Shown: positions 36,471-44,328 of the stretch, piece by piece
Layout of the letters: each line of letters begins with the position of its first letter
Position numbering within the stretch: the first letter of the stretch is position 1
From: Pedobacter sp. PAMC26386
GTDB lineage: Bacteria > Bacteroidota > Bacteroidia > Sphingobacteriales > Sphingobacteriaceae
Length of the DNA: 64,000 nucleotides
Assembly (NCBI GenBank): GCA_014302835.1
Contig: CP060294.1
Location: 3,187,067-3,251,066 of the forward strand
Direction: 5' to 3'
Notes under the pieces: generated by a model
Databases searched by the model: none
Seen by the model: only the letters and a program-made list of their open reading frames with translations
Told to the model about the DNA's origin: nothing
Made by a program: the position numbers and the translations under genes

Positions 36471-37907
36471 CTACATCTGCTTTTCTTTACCCTTCTTAAC
36501 TACTAAATAACAGAGATATAAAAGTATTAGCCATACTGGAATCAATTCAACAGATACTTTTAATCCGGTAATCCACATAATCACTAAGATACCTGTCAGA
36601 AAGACCAGGCAGATATAATTCGACAAAGGATAGATAAAAGATGGAAATTTCGTTTTGACCCCCTCCACGCGCTTTCTTTGTCTGAATTTTAAATGGGTAG
36701 TCGTAATCATCAACCAATTAATCATCAACGATGATACAACAAGTGATATCAAAATTTCCAATGCTTTTTCTGGCATCAGTTTATTGATAACAATACATAT
36801 AGCTACAAAAACACCTGATGCAAAGATTGCTCTTAATGGTACATGGTTTTTATTCAGTTTCGACAAAAATGCTGGTGCATTCCCTTGTTCTGCTAATCCA
36901 AAAAGCATCCGGCTATTACTGTAAACACAACTGTTATAAACAGATAATGCAGCAGTTAAAACTATCATATTAAGGATATTGGCAATAACTTTGGTAAAGT
37001 AAATGGTATTGCCAAAAAGGTTGAACTGGAACCCCTTCAGACTATCGAAAACCATTACGAAAGGACTACTATCTGTAGTAATATTTTTCCAGGGTGATAA
37101 CGAAAAAAGGATCACTAATGCACCCACATAGAAAATCAGGATACGATAAATTACCTGGTTAGTTGCTTTCGGTATTGTTTTTTCAGGTTGTTCTGCTTCG
37201 GCAGCAGTAATTCCAATTAATTCCAATCCGCCAAAAGAAAACATAATCAAGGCTATTGCCGAAAACAAACCCTGGAAACCTCCTTTGCCATCTGAACTCA
37301 ATAAACCCTTTGCAAAAAACCCACCATCATTCCACAGATTTTGTATACTGGCCTGTTCACCACCATCTCCACTTATGAGTAAATAAACACCAAAAACAAT
37401 CATAGCGATTATGGCTACTACTTTTACAATAGAAAACCAAAACTCAGCTTCACCATAAACTTTAACGGATGTTAGATTTAAGGCATTAATCGCCAGAAAA
37501 AAGAAAAGACTGGATGACCATAAAGGGATTGCCGGCCACCAGAAATGTACATATATACCAATTGCCGTTAATTCGGACATACTAACCAGGATATAAAGTA
37601 CCCAATAGTTCCAACCAGAAGCGAATCCAGCAAATGGTCCCCAATATTTATAAGCAAAATGACTAAAACTACCTGATACCGGTTCTTCTACAACCATTTC
37701 GCCCAATTGGCGCATGATAAAGAATGCAATGATACCAGCTAATGCGTATCCCAGAATCACAGACGGGCCTGCTAATACGGCTGCAGGGCCAATGCCTAAA
37801 AATAAGCCAGTTCCTATGGCACCTCCGAGAGCTATCAGCTGGATATGCCTATTTTGCAACCCCCTTTTGAGCTTATTCTCTTCTGGTTTTTCGTTTAATT
37901 GTTTCAA
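36471..37907 (-). CDS. Amino acid permease (APC superfamily, AAT family)
   Basis: Inner-membrane amino acid/proton symporter of 478 residues with twelve hydrophobic segments. The first helix has IALGGAIGTGLFLGIG, the substrate-contacting motif of the APC fold, preceded by KRGLQNRHIQLIA. FSFGGLELIGITAAEAE and the helix 8 region YNSCVYSNSRMLFGLAEQGNAP match the amino acid transporter (AAT) family (GabP/CycA/LysP type). The specific amino acid cannot be told. Single gene with its own terminator. Confidence 0.93.
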   Translation of the reverse strand: MKQLNEKPEENKLKRGLQNRHIQLIALGGAIGTGLFLGIGPAAVLAGPSVILGYALAGIIAFFIMRQLGEMVVEEPVSGSFSHFAYKYWGPFAGFASGWNYWVLYILVSMSELTAIGIYVHFWWPAIPLWSSSLFFFLAINALNLTSVKVYGEAEFWFSIVKVVAIIAMIVFGVYLLISGDGGEQASIQNLWNDGGFFAKGLLSSDGKGGFQGLFSAIALIMFSFGGLELIGITAAEAEQPEKTIPKATNQVIYRILIFYVGALVILFSLSPWKNITTDSSPFVMVFDSLKGFQFNLFGNTIYFTKVIANILNMIVLTAALSVYNSCVYSNSRMLFGLAEQGNAPAFLSKLNKNHVPLRAIFASGVFVAICIVINKLMPEKALEILISLVVSSLMINWLMITTTHLKFRQRKRVEGVKTKFPSFIYPLSNYICLVFLTGILVIMWITGLKVSVELIPVWLILLYLCYLVVKKGKEKQM

Positions 37908-38120
37908 TTTTTATGGTTTAATCTGATGGCGAATGATTATCAGAGAATAAGATCTCCTGATACTCGAAATTCCAACAAAAATGTAAACTTATATCCACTT
38001 CAGCTATTAAATGAACAAATAATTTAAAATAATCAATCAAATTCCGGTTCTGCTTTATAAAAGCCTGATGTCGTATGGAAATTTCAAACTTTATGCATCC
38101 ATAGTTTAAGCATAATAACT

Positions 38121-38795
38121 ATGGAAAAGAAAATCAACAATGCTGACCTGAGCTTTATATGTAAGGAGAACTGGGATAAAATGGAATCCGATGGTGAAGA
38201 AGGCCGGTTCTGCAATACCTGTCAAAAAAAAGTATATGATTTGACAGATAAGAAAACTGCATATTTTATCAGGATAATGCAGGATAATAATAATAACGTA
38301 TGTGGCAGATTTACATCTGATCAATTGGCTGCTCCAGATCAAATTCACAAATCCATTTGGAAAAAATGGACTATTACCGCTATGTTATTTATTGGTTTTG
38401 GTGCCGCCTGGCAGGAAACAAGTGCACAAACAGGGTTACAAGGTAAAATCGTTCCAAAAGAAACCAAGCCAGATTGTGATAAAGGAATAAGATTGGGGGT
38501 AATCACTCTTCCTGCATCAAATAAAGAATTAACGTCTTTACATCATTATCTTGTTCAAAACTGTAAAGTTCCAAATTCAATAAACGGTAGATTAATTATC
38601 TCTTTTACAGTAAAGAAAGACGGTTCTCTAGCTAACTTAGCATTAAGTAACCAATTATCTGAACTTACGCGCCGGGAAGTGATGAGGGTTTTAAAAAATG
38701 CACCGAATTGGGAGAAAAAAAACAGAGAATATAATTATCCTTATTCGTTGTCCCTGACTTTCAAAGATGGAAAATTAGCACCATACAAACATTAA
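38121..38795 (+). CDS. TonB-C-like membrane protein with N-terminal cysteine motif
   Basis: 224 residues in three parts. Residues ~9-45 hold a cysteine motif (Cys14, then GRFCNTC with Cys31 and Cys34) of the kind often placed at the start of Bacteroidota TonB-like proteins and possibly metal-binding. Residues ~83-102 are a membrane helix preceded by basic residues, giving an N-in orientation. Residues ~135-220 look like a TonB C-terminal domain (NGRLIISFTVKKDGSLANL, VMRVLKNAPNWE). It could energise an outer-membrane receptor, but no ExbBD genes are nearby. Start chosen at the first Met before the conserved motif. Confidence 0.7.
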   Translation: MEKKINNADLSFICKENWDKMESDGEEGRFCNTCQKKVYDLTDKKTAYFIRIMQDNNNNVCGRFTSDQLAAPDQIHKSIWKKWTITAMLFIGFGAAWQETSAQTGLQGKIVPKETKPDCDKGIRLGVITLPASNKELTSLHHYLVQNCKVPNSINGRLIISFTVKKDGSLANLALSNQLSELTRREVMRVLKNAPNWEKKNREYNYPYSLSLTFKDGKLAPYKH

Positions 38796-38998
38796 GCTCT
38801 GACCAGTCTAATTCCTTAAACAAGACGATAGCATAAAATATACTTGCACTGTTTCTCATTTGTATTTTTCTTAGAGAAAGAATAGTCAACAAAATATCAT
38901 ATTTAATTCCAAGACTTCAGCTGCTCTTTACATGCACCCTAAAATTAATATCTTCCATTATCAATTCTGACATTGATAAACCTTAACCACACATTTCA

Positions 38999-39901
38999 AT
39001 GAAACTGAAAGTCAAAGGCTATTTTTGGGGATGTATTTCATCTGCAACATTTGGCCTTATTCCATTATTTGCCTTGCCCTTAATGCGCAAAGGGATTTCC
39101 CATGATTCGCTTCTATGTTATCGTTTTGCTTGTGCATCTTTCTTGATAGCACTATTCATGCTGTTTAAAAAAGAATCTTTTTCCGTGTCAAGAAGAGAAT
39201 TGATTCCATTGGCTATACTTGGAACACTATATGGTTTATCCGCACAATATTTATTTGTAAGCTATGACTATCTGGGTGTAGGTACGGCCTCCACTATTTT
39301 ATTTCTGTATCCCGTATTTGTTGCAATTTTAATGGGCGTTTTTTTTAGAGAAAAGATAAGTATAATCACCATGGTTTCCATTTTGATTTCTTTTCTTGGT
39401 GTTTCACTTTTATATAAAAGTGAAAGTGGAATTACACTGAATCCATTAGGAATAGGTACTATCTTACTCTCCGCACTTTGTTATGCTATTTACATTGTAG
39501 CAGTCAACAAATCAAGGATACAATTGATGTCAGGATATAAGCTTACCCTTTATGTAATGTCTTTTAGCGCCGTTTTCTTTCTTATAAAAACACAAATGGC
39601 CACTGGATTACAACCGCTACCGGATACCAGATCACTCATTGACCTGACTTTACTGGCACTGCCAACCACAGCAATATCCTGCGTTGCAATGATATTTGCA
39701 GTACAATATGTAGGCTCTACGGTTACTGCCATACTTGGAGCATTAGAACCCTTAGTAGCTGTAGGAGTAGGCATTTGGGCTTTCAATGAGGCGATAACAA
39801 AGAATCTTATTCTTGGAATTTCACTGATTATAATCGCTGTTCTTACGATTATTCTTTCCGGTTATTTCAGTCAAAAGTTGAGGTCCCAAAGACTATTGTA
39901 A
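38999..39901 (+). CDS. EamA/DMT-family transporter
   Basis: Inner-membrane drug/metabolite transporter of 300 residues with ten hydrophobic helices in two EamA repeats (first GYFWGCISSATFGLIPLFALPL, second LGIGTILLSALCYAIYIVAVN). GTASTILFLYPVFVAILMGVFFREK is the characteristic end of the first repeat, and GALEPLVAVGVGIWAFNE that of the second. Probably exports an amino acid or similar metabolite; specificity unknown. Single gene. Confidence 0.9.
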   Translation: MKLKVKGYFWGCISSATFGLIPLFALPLMRKGISHDSLLCYRFACASFLIALFMLFKKESFSVSRRELIPLAILGTLYGLSAQYLFVSYDYLGVGTASTILFLYPVFVAILMGVFFREKISIITMVSILISFLGVSLLYKSESGITLNPLGIGTILLSALCYAIYIVAVNKSRIQLMSGYKLTLYVMSFSAVFFLIKTQMATGLQPLPDTRSLIDLTLLALPTTAISCVAMIFAVQYVGSTVTAILGALEPLVAVGVGIWAFNEAITKNLILGISLIIIAVLTIILSGYFSQKLRSQRLL

Positions 39902-39980
39902 AGAAATTTCGGGTTCCTATAAATTTATCCGGTAAAGATTAAAACAGGCAATAATTAATATTTGATAATATCCGATAAGG

Positions 39981-40259
39981 TCAGATTTGTTTATCCTTCT
40001 TTAATATTGCATTGAACTCTTTTAAAGTTTTGTGTAGTACAGGCACCTTTTTATTAGGATTGATCAGATGGGAAGCACGACTTTCACCACTCACTGTGTT
40101 ATAAGAAAACATAATGCCACACTCAGGACATTCCATGAACATCAGCGTCATTTTTTTTGCTGTAGCACAGATTAAAAAATTCTGATCAGAATCACTTAGA
40201 TCCTCTGTTGTGAATTCCTTTCCACATACCCAATCATATGCATACAATATTTTCATCAT
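39981..40259 (-). CDS. Small protein with ECPECG motif
   Basis: Unrecognised protein of ~92 residues. The frame is open from 40298, but Met14 or Met15 (40259/40256) fits better because upstream residues are unlike a protein N-terminus. It has Cys in YDWVCGKEF, CATAKK and the pair ECPECG, which could bind a metal ion. It borders the iteron-rich region before parA and is transcribed away from it, so it may or may not belong to that cassette. Confidence 0.5.
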   Translation of the reverse strand: MMKILYAYDWVCGKEFTTEDLSDSDQNFLICATAKKMTLMFMECPECGIMFSYNTVSGESRASHLINPNKKVPVLHKTLKEFNAILKKDKQI

Positions 40260-40320
40260 AATTTTAAGTTTATGATTGTCAGCTTCTTTCTGCAACATAA
40301 AAAAAACATTCCAGACACAA

Positions 40321-40440
40321 AGACATCAACATTTAAAGACATCTTTATATCTCCTAATACTCCCACCCAAACATAAGGCATATATGGACATCAAGATATC
40401 TATATTTATTTATACATAGACATCTATACACCACGTAAAA
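40321..40440. repeat. Iteron-like repeats upstream of parA, including 28-bp copy A
   Basis: Several copies of an RGACATNNNNATATC-like unit: 40337-40351, 40386-40400, plus AGACATC half-units at 40321 and 40418. Copy A of the 28-bp repeat (40381-40408) matches copy B downstream of the cassette (41623-41650) at 25 of 28 positions. Such arrays near parA genes are typically centromere or operator sites. Confidence 0.65.
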
Positions 40441-40536
40441 CAACTTAATAAAAGCTGATAAAATTGTCCTGCAATAGTTTTTATGCACATAGAGTCTATC
40501 TGAATTTTAGTATTCAAGTTATTCATTAATAAAAAC

Positions 40537-40584
40537 AGATGCAATGATGCTAAGATATCAATACATCTTAGTATCATTGCATCT
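40537..40584. promoter_or_regulatory. Long hairpin directly before parA
   Basis: AGATGCAATGAT-G-CTAAGAT pairs with ATCTTAG-T-ATCATTGCATCT: 20 positions with one G/T pair, 8-nt loop. It ends 20 bp before the parA start; an iteron-like unit (AGACATATTGATATG, 40593-40607) runs into the start codon. Candidate autoregulatory operator, partition site or 5'-leader structure. Confidence 0.55.
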
Positions 40585-40604
40585 TTATACAAAGACATAT
40601 TGAT

Positions 40605-41348
40605 ATGAAGATTATTGCTATTATAAACCACAAAGGAGGTACAGGAAAAACAACATCAACATTGAATATTGGCGCTGGCCTCGCTCGCGCTAAAAAAAAG
40701 ACGCTGCTTGTTGATATTGATCCTCAATCAAACTTAACAGAAGGATTAGGACTCAGAGACGTTAAAATTTCAATTTATGATAGTATAAAAGATGATACAG
40801 CTCTTCCAATTGAATCAATTTCCGAATATTTAGATATCGTACCCTCTTCATTAGATTTACTAGGAGCAGAAATTGAGTTGGTTTCCAGACTTGGAAGAGA
40901 AACCATTCTCAAAAGATTACTAAAGGCTGTTGAAGGAAAATATGACTACATATTAATAGACTGCGCTCCTGCTTTAGGAATGCTAACTGTAAATGCACTA
41001 GTAGCAGCCCATACGGTTATGATTCCGTTAGAAGCTGAATATTTCGCCTACAGAGGAATAGATCGCTTAGTATCAATCATTTCTGACGTCAGAAAGCACT
41101 ACAATGAAAATCTTACGATTGGTGGAGTCTTCTTAACTAAGATAAACCCGAGAAGAATCATCACCGAACAAATTACCGAGAGTATCAAAAAGTACTTCAA
41201 TGATAAGCTGTTTGATACTTCTATCAGGATAAATGTAGCATTGGTAGAAGCACAGCTGAAAGGAATAGATGTTTTTGAATATGCTCCTGCATCCAATGGT
41301 GCACTAGATTATTCAAGTCTAACAGATGAAATTTTAATTAAAATATAA
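40605..41348 (+). CDS. parA: ParA-family ATPase (plasmid-type, no N-terminal HTH)
   Basis: Deviant-Walker ATPase of 247 residues used to segregate DNA. The motif KGGTGKTT (residues 10-17, signature Lys10 and Lys15) sits at the very N-terminus, so there is no helix-turn-helix extension. DIDPQSNLTEGLG is the A' motif, and YILIDCAPALGMLTVNAL the Walker B. Chromosomal ParA is normally next to a ~300-residue ParB; here the partner is the 85-residue gene 4 bp downstream, a type Ib plasmid layout. Flanking 28-bp repeats support an active or recent partition cassette. No replication or integrase gene was seen nearby. Confidence 0.92.
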   Translation: MKIIAIINHKGGTGKTTSTLNIGAGLARAKKKTLLVDIDPQSNLTEGLGLRDVKISIYDSIKDDTALPIESISEYLDIVPSSLDLLGAEIELVSRLGRETILKRLLKAVEGKYDYILIDCAPALGMLTVNALVAAHTVMIPLEAEYFAYRGIDRLVSIISDVRKHYNENLTIGGVFLTKINPRRIITEQITESIKKYFNDKLFDTSIRINVALVEAQLKGIDVFEYAPASNGALDYSSLTDEILIKI

Positions 41349-41352
41349 GGTC

Positions 41353-41610
41353 ATGGCAAAGAAAAATTTAGGCGATATCGAGGATAACAATAAAAACTTA
41401 GGCGGTGTATCTGCTCTATTCAATTCTCCATCAAAAGATATTATTTCAAAAGGAGGAAAACAAACCTCTGAACCAGATGATGATATAGTTACCTACCCTT
41501 TACGACTAAAAAAAAGCGCATTAAAGGCACTAAAAATACTTGGTGCGCAAAGAGGGGTTACGGTAAAAGAACTGATTTTATCTGTGATAGAAAAGGAATA
41601 CAACGTGTAA
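41353..41610 (+). CDS. Small ParA partner, ribbon-helix-helix-like
   Basis: 85-residue basic protein in an operon with parA (4-bp gap). Residues 1-40 are polar and probably disordered (GDIEDNNKNLGG). The C-terminal part, VTYPLRLKKSALKALKILGAQRGVTVKELILSVIEK in outline, has the strand-helix-helix pattern of ribbon-helix-helix DNA-binding proteins. By position it should be the ParB/ParG-like centromere-binding component recognising the flanking repeats. Inferred from fold pattern and context; no specific family match is claimed. Confidence 0.72.
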   Translation: MAKKNLGDIEDNNKNLGGVSALFNSPSKDIISKGGKQTSEPDDDIVTYPLRLKKSALKALKILGAQRGVTVKELILSVIEKEYNV

Positions 41611-41622
41611 ATCAGAAAGTTA

Positions 41623-41650
41623 TATATAGACATAAAGATATCTATATATA
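41623..41650. repeat. 28-bp repeat copy B downstream of the parA cassette
   Basis: Matches copy A (40381-40408) at 25 of 28 positions. It also forms an inverted repeat with 10-bp arms (41621-41630 TATATATAGA, 41641-41650 TCTATATATA). Confidence 0.7.
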
Positions 41651-42128
41651 TTAAAACATAAAGTTACCACCACGGCCTTCATCTAAAGTAATCCTGTACA
41701 CAGCCCTTGTATGCGGGATTGCTTTAGCTTTCTATTGTCTGCTCTGAAGATACTGCAACTCAATTGCTGCATCACACCAACATCTTCAATAACGATCTCT
41801 TCGTGTGCTGCAATACCATTTTTCAAATGGATATTTTTTTAATTTAATTAGTACCTCCTTCCCTTCCTTGAATTTAACCAGCAGATTTTTCACAGAACGG
41901 CCATTTCCTTGTAAACAGACTGTCTAATGTAGATTTTAATTACTGTTAAATAATTAAAATCTATCTCCATCACCTGTTTGAAAAGCAAATCTGAGTACTG
42001 CGTAAGGGTAATACTCAAATAGATTGTCCTACCATTAAAAAGCAGATTAAACGGAAATATAATATCAATGCCAGCATCAGGAACTCCCTTTAGACAGCTA
42101 AAACTGGAAAACCAATATTATTAATAGA
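41651..42128. other. Non-coding region after the parA cassette
   Basis: About 480 bp with no intact gene. Includes an imperfect hairpin (AAAGTAATCC...GGGATTGCTTT, ~41687-41727) and a 13-bp A+T-rich hairpin (41930-41963). Minus-strand reading gives short peptide-like stretches (for example KNGIAAHEEIVIEDVGVM) interrupted by stops, which may be a decayed gene of unknown family. Confidence 0.4.
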
Positions 42129-42359
42129 ATGAAAAAAGAAAACTTCGATCATATCCTGCTTTTTAAAACGGATATCAAATCTAAGCAGGATAAACAGGCT
42201 TTGCAGCTTACTCTGGACAAAAATGAACACATAGAACAATGGAATGTGGATATGGATGACGAAGATTGTGTTTTAAGAATTATCTCGTATCAGTTAAGCC
42301 ATAAACAAATCATTGAACTAATTAAAAATCAAGGCTATAAATGCAAAAAATTAAAATAA
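42129..42359 (+). CDS. Small HMA-like hypothetical protein
   Basis: 76-residue protein with a beta-alpha-beta-beta-alpha-beta pattern (HILLFKTDI, KQALQLTLDKN, IEQWNVDMDDEDCVLRIIS, HKQIIELIKNQGYKCKKL), like heavy-metal-associated domains. The metal-binding CxxC is absent, so metal transport is unlikely. Such proteins are common and uncharacterised in Sphingobacteriaceae. Monocistronic. Confidence 0.6.
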   Translation: MKKENFDHILLFKTDIKSKQDKQALQLTLDKNEHIEQWNVDMDDEDCVLRIISYQLSHKQIIELIKNQGYKCKKLK

Positions 42360-42482
42360 CAGCCTCGTTCAACTACCTATAATGTAAAAAATAAAATACA
42401 TTTATTAAGCCTGTTCTTCTTCTTTAAACTTTAAGGAAATTAGTATCTTGTACTATTCGACACTAAACCAACCATAAATTAA

Positions 42483-43403
42483 ATGAGAACAACAGACCGT
42501 AGAAATTTCATTAAAGACCTGGGAGTTTTAACTGCAGCAGCAGGAATTTCATCCATCATTCCTTTAGAAGCATTTGCCTTAGACAAAAAAGAGTTTTTTC
42601 AAATCTCTCTTGCACAATGGTCATTTCACAAATCTCTTTTTGACGGAAAGCTAAGTAATATGGATTTTCCATTGAAAGCGAAAAAAGAATTTGACATCCA
42701 CATAGTAGAATATGTAAGTCCGTTTTTCAAGAAGAAGGAGACTGACCGGAAATATTTAAAGGAACTCAAAGACAGAACCGATAGCGAAGGAATTCAAAAT
42801 CACCTGATCATGATTGACGGAGAAGGACATTTGGGAGACTTAGATGATAAAGCAAGGTTAATTGCTGTAGAAAACCATTATAAGTGGGTCGATGCTGCCA
42901 AATTTTTGGGTTGCAAGACTATCCGTGTAAATGCTGCAGGTAATGGAAGTGCCGAAGCAGTAAAAACTGCAGCTATTGAGGGACTTGGGAAACTTAGTGA
43001 ATACGGTAAGAAAAATAACATCAATATAATAGTAGAAAACCATGGCAGTTATTCATCTAACGGCAAATGGCTGTCTTCGGTTATAAAAGCAGTAAATAAT
43101 CCCTATTGCGGAACTCTTCCCGATCTGGGAAATTTCAAAATCAGTGCGGATAACGAATATGATAAATACCTCGGAGTAGAAGAATTGATACCTTATGCTA
43201 AAGGTATAAGCGCAAAAACCAATAATTTCAAAGAAGATGGTGAAGAAAGAGACATTGATTATACCCGCATGTTTGAAATTATAAAAGCAGCAAAATGGTC
43301 AGGTATTGTGGGTATCGAATATGAAGGAACGGGGTTATCTGAAGATGAGGGCGTAAAGAAAACTAAAGCACTCCTGGAACGTGTAAGAACTAAATTGGGA
43401 TAA
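42483..43403 (+). CDS. Tat-exported sugar phosphate isomerase/epimerase-like protein
   Basis: TIM-barrel protein of the AP-endonuclease-2 superfamily, 306 residues. A twin-arginine signal is present (DRRNFIKDLG, residues 5-14, then an Ala-rich hydrophobic stretch to ~32). The barrel shows TIRVNAAGNG, NIIVENHGSY (Glu/His metal ligands), GTLPDLGNFK, and GIVGIEYEGTG (terminal Glu). This pattern fits metal-dependent xylose-isomerase-like enzymes, whose substrates vary widely. Preceded by no operon partner; followed by a decayed amidohydrolase fragment. Confidence 0.85.
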   Translation: MRTTDRRNFIKDLGVLTAAAGISSIIPLEAFALDKKEFFQISLAQWSFHKSLFDGKLSNMDFPLKAKKEFDIHIVEYVSPFFKKKETDRKYLKELKDRTDSEGIQNHLIMIDGEGHLGDLDDKARLIAVENHYKWVDAAKFLGCKTIRVNAAGNGSAEAVKTAAIEGLGKLSEYGKKNNINIIVENHGSYSSNGKWLSSVIKAVNNPYCGTLPDLGNFKISADNEYDKYLGVEELIPYAKGISAKTNNFKEDGEERDIDYTRMFEIIKAAKWSGIVGIEYEGTGLSEDEGVKKTKALLERVRTKLG

Positions 43404-43482
43404 GAAAGATATCATAAGCGGGGAGCAGCGATAAAAATCACTCCCTGCCTTGTGCCACTTACCTTGCCTAATCATTAGATTG

Positions 43483-43593
43483 ATGCAAATAATTGATGCA
43501 CATTTCCATTTCTACAAAAAAGACGAAAAAATTATAGGACCTTTAAACCAATTCAATGTCTTGTTTATAAAATCTACGGGCTTTTCCAGGTAG
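43483..43593 (+). pseudogene. Amidohydrolase N-terminal fragment
   Basis: A 36-codon frame reads MQIIDAHFHFYKKDEK..., whose HFH is the first metal-binding motif of amidohydrolase-2 TIM-barrel enzymes (lactonase-like, ~280 residues). The match ends within ~25 residues and the frame stops at TAG in a 13-bp hairpin (43565-43602). Most likely the leftover of a gene once following the isomerase-like gene. Confidence 0.5.
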
Positions 43594-43625
43594 ATTTTAT
43601 AAGCGATAATATCCTAATAGTTTTT

Positions 43626-44132
43626 ATGCTGATGAAAAGATTAAACAAGTCTAACAGAAATATTCTAAAAAGAACAATATTAATATTTGGTTTATTATGC
43701 TGTATTATTGTAATAATTCATTCTTGCAGAAGAAAATTTGAGGAATTACCAGGAGAAGAGGAATCACCATATGACATCACTGCACAGGTTAATGTAAACA
43801 ATACAGAATCAGGTTCAAAAGCTTCCGGAAACCTTTTTGCAACTTACACAAAAACGAGCAGGACACTAATTTACGATATTAATTTTAAGGGAATCCAGCC
43901 GAATCATATTAACTTAAATCAGGGATCTTTGATCCAATTAGGCCGCTTAATAGCAAATCTCAAAAAAGAAGGGATAAAATTCTCCTCCCCTCTTCATGGG
44001 AAATTAGTTCTAAATATCCGTGCTGAAAAAGCATTGCTAAGTAATAAATTATATCTCAATATGAGCTCAGTGAAATTCCCTGAAGGTGAAATCCGTGGGC
44101 AGCTAATCGCGCATAAAAATCATCAGGACTGA
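43626..44132 (+). CDS. CHRD-domain-like lipoprotein
   Basis: Predicted lipoprotein of 168 residues. Basic n-region, hydrophobic helix and lipobox IIHSC (Cys34). The domain ends with the CHRD-type motif KFPEGEIRGQL and has KLYLNMSSV before it, as does the lipoprotein at 23338 (IYLQVNSAELPSGLVRGQL in outline), so the two are distant paralogues. Unlike that one it is not attached to SusC/SusD genes. Function unknown. Confidence 0.72.
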   Translation: MLMKRLNKSNRNILKRTILIFGLLCCIIVIIHSCRRKFEELPGEEESPYDITAQVNVNNTESGSKASGNLFATYTKTSRTLIYDINFKGIQPNHINLNQGSLIQLGRLIANLKKEGIKFSSPLHGKLVLNIRAEKALLSNKLYLNMSSVKFPEGEIRGQLIAHKNHQD

Positions 44133-44166
44133 TAGTCGGAGCAACAAGCTGTTTTTTATTGTCCAA

Positions 44167-44253
44167 TTATTTTTTCAGGTCAAGGTTCATTTTCTGCTGA
44201 ACAAAACCTTGAACAGAAAAAAGCATCAGCAAGATTAACACAGATTGTTTCAT
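44167..44253 (-). CDS. Possible 28-residue secreted peptide or truncated gene
   Basis: ATG at 44253 opens a 28-codon frame, MKQSVLILLMLFSVQGFVQQ then KMNLDLKK and stop. The first ~18 residues form a good signal peptide. It is either the stump of a secreted-protein gene or a small peptide gene. It is followed by the 3' end of the CHRD gene on the other strand, which argues for a truncation. Confidence 0.35.
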   Translation of the reverse strand: MKQSVLILLMLFSVQGFVQQKMNLDLKK

Positions 44254-44256
44254 AGC

Positions 44257-44290
44257 ATTAAAGAGTATACTCGTAAGTATACTCTTTAAT
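44257..44290 (+). terminator. Hairpin between CHRD and deiminase genes
   Basis: 15-bp perfect stem ATTAAAGAGTATACT / AGTATACTCTTTAAT with CGTA loop, followed by a short T-run on the plus strand; lies between convergent genes. Confidence 0.65.
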
Positions 44291-44328
44291 TTTAAGCTCT
44301 CAAAATACGATCAGAATAAACTTCTCAT

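Noticed and set aside
41651..42128. Decayed replication or integrase gene next to the parA cassette
   Set aside because: Only short peptide-like stretches broken by stops were seen, with no recognisable family, so no gene is called.
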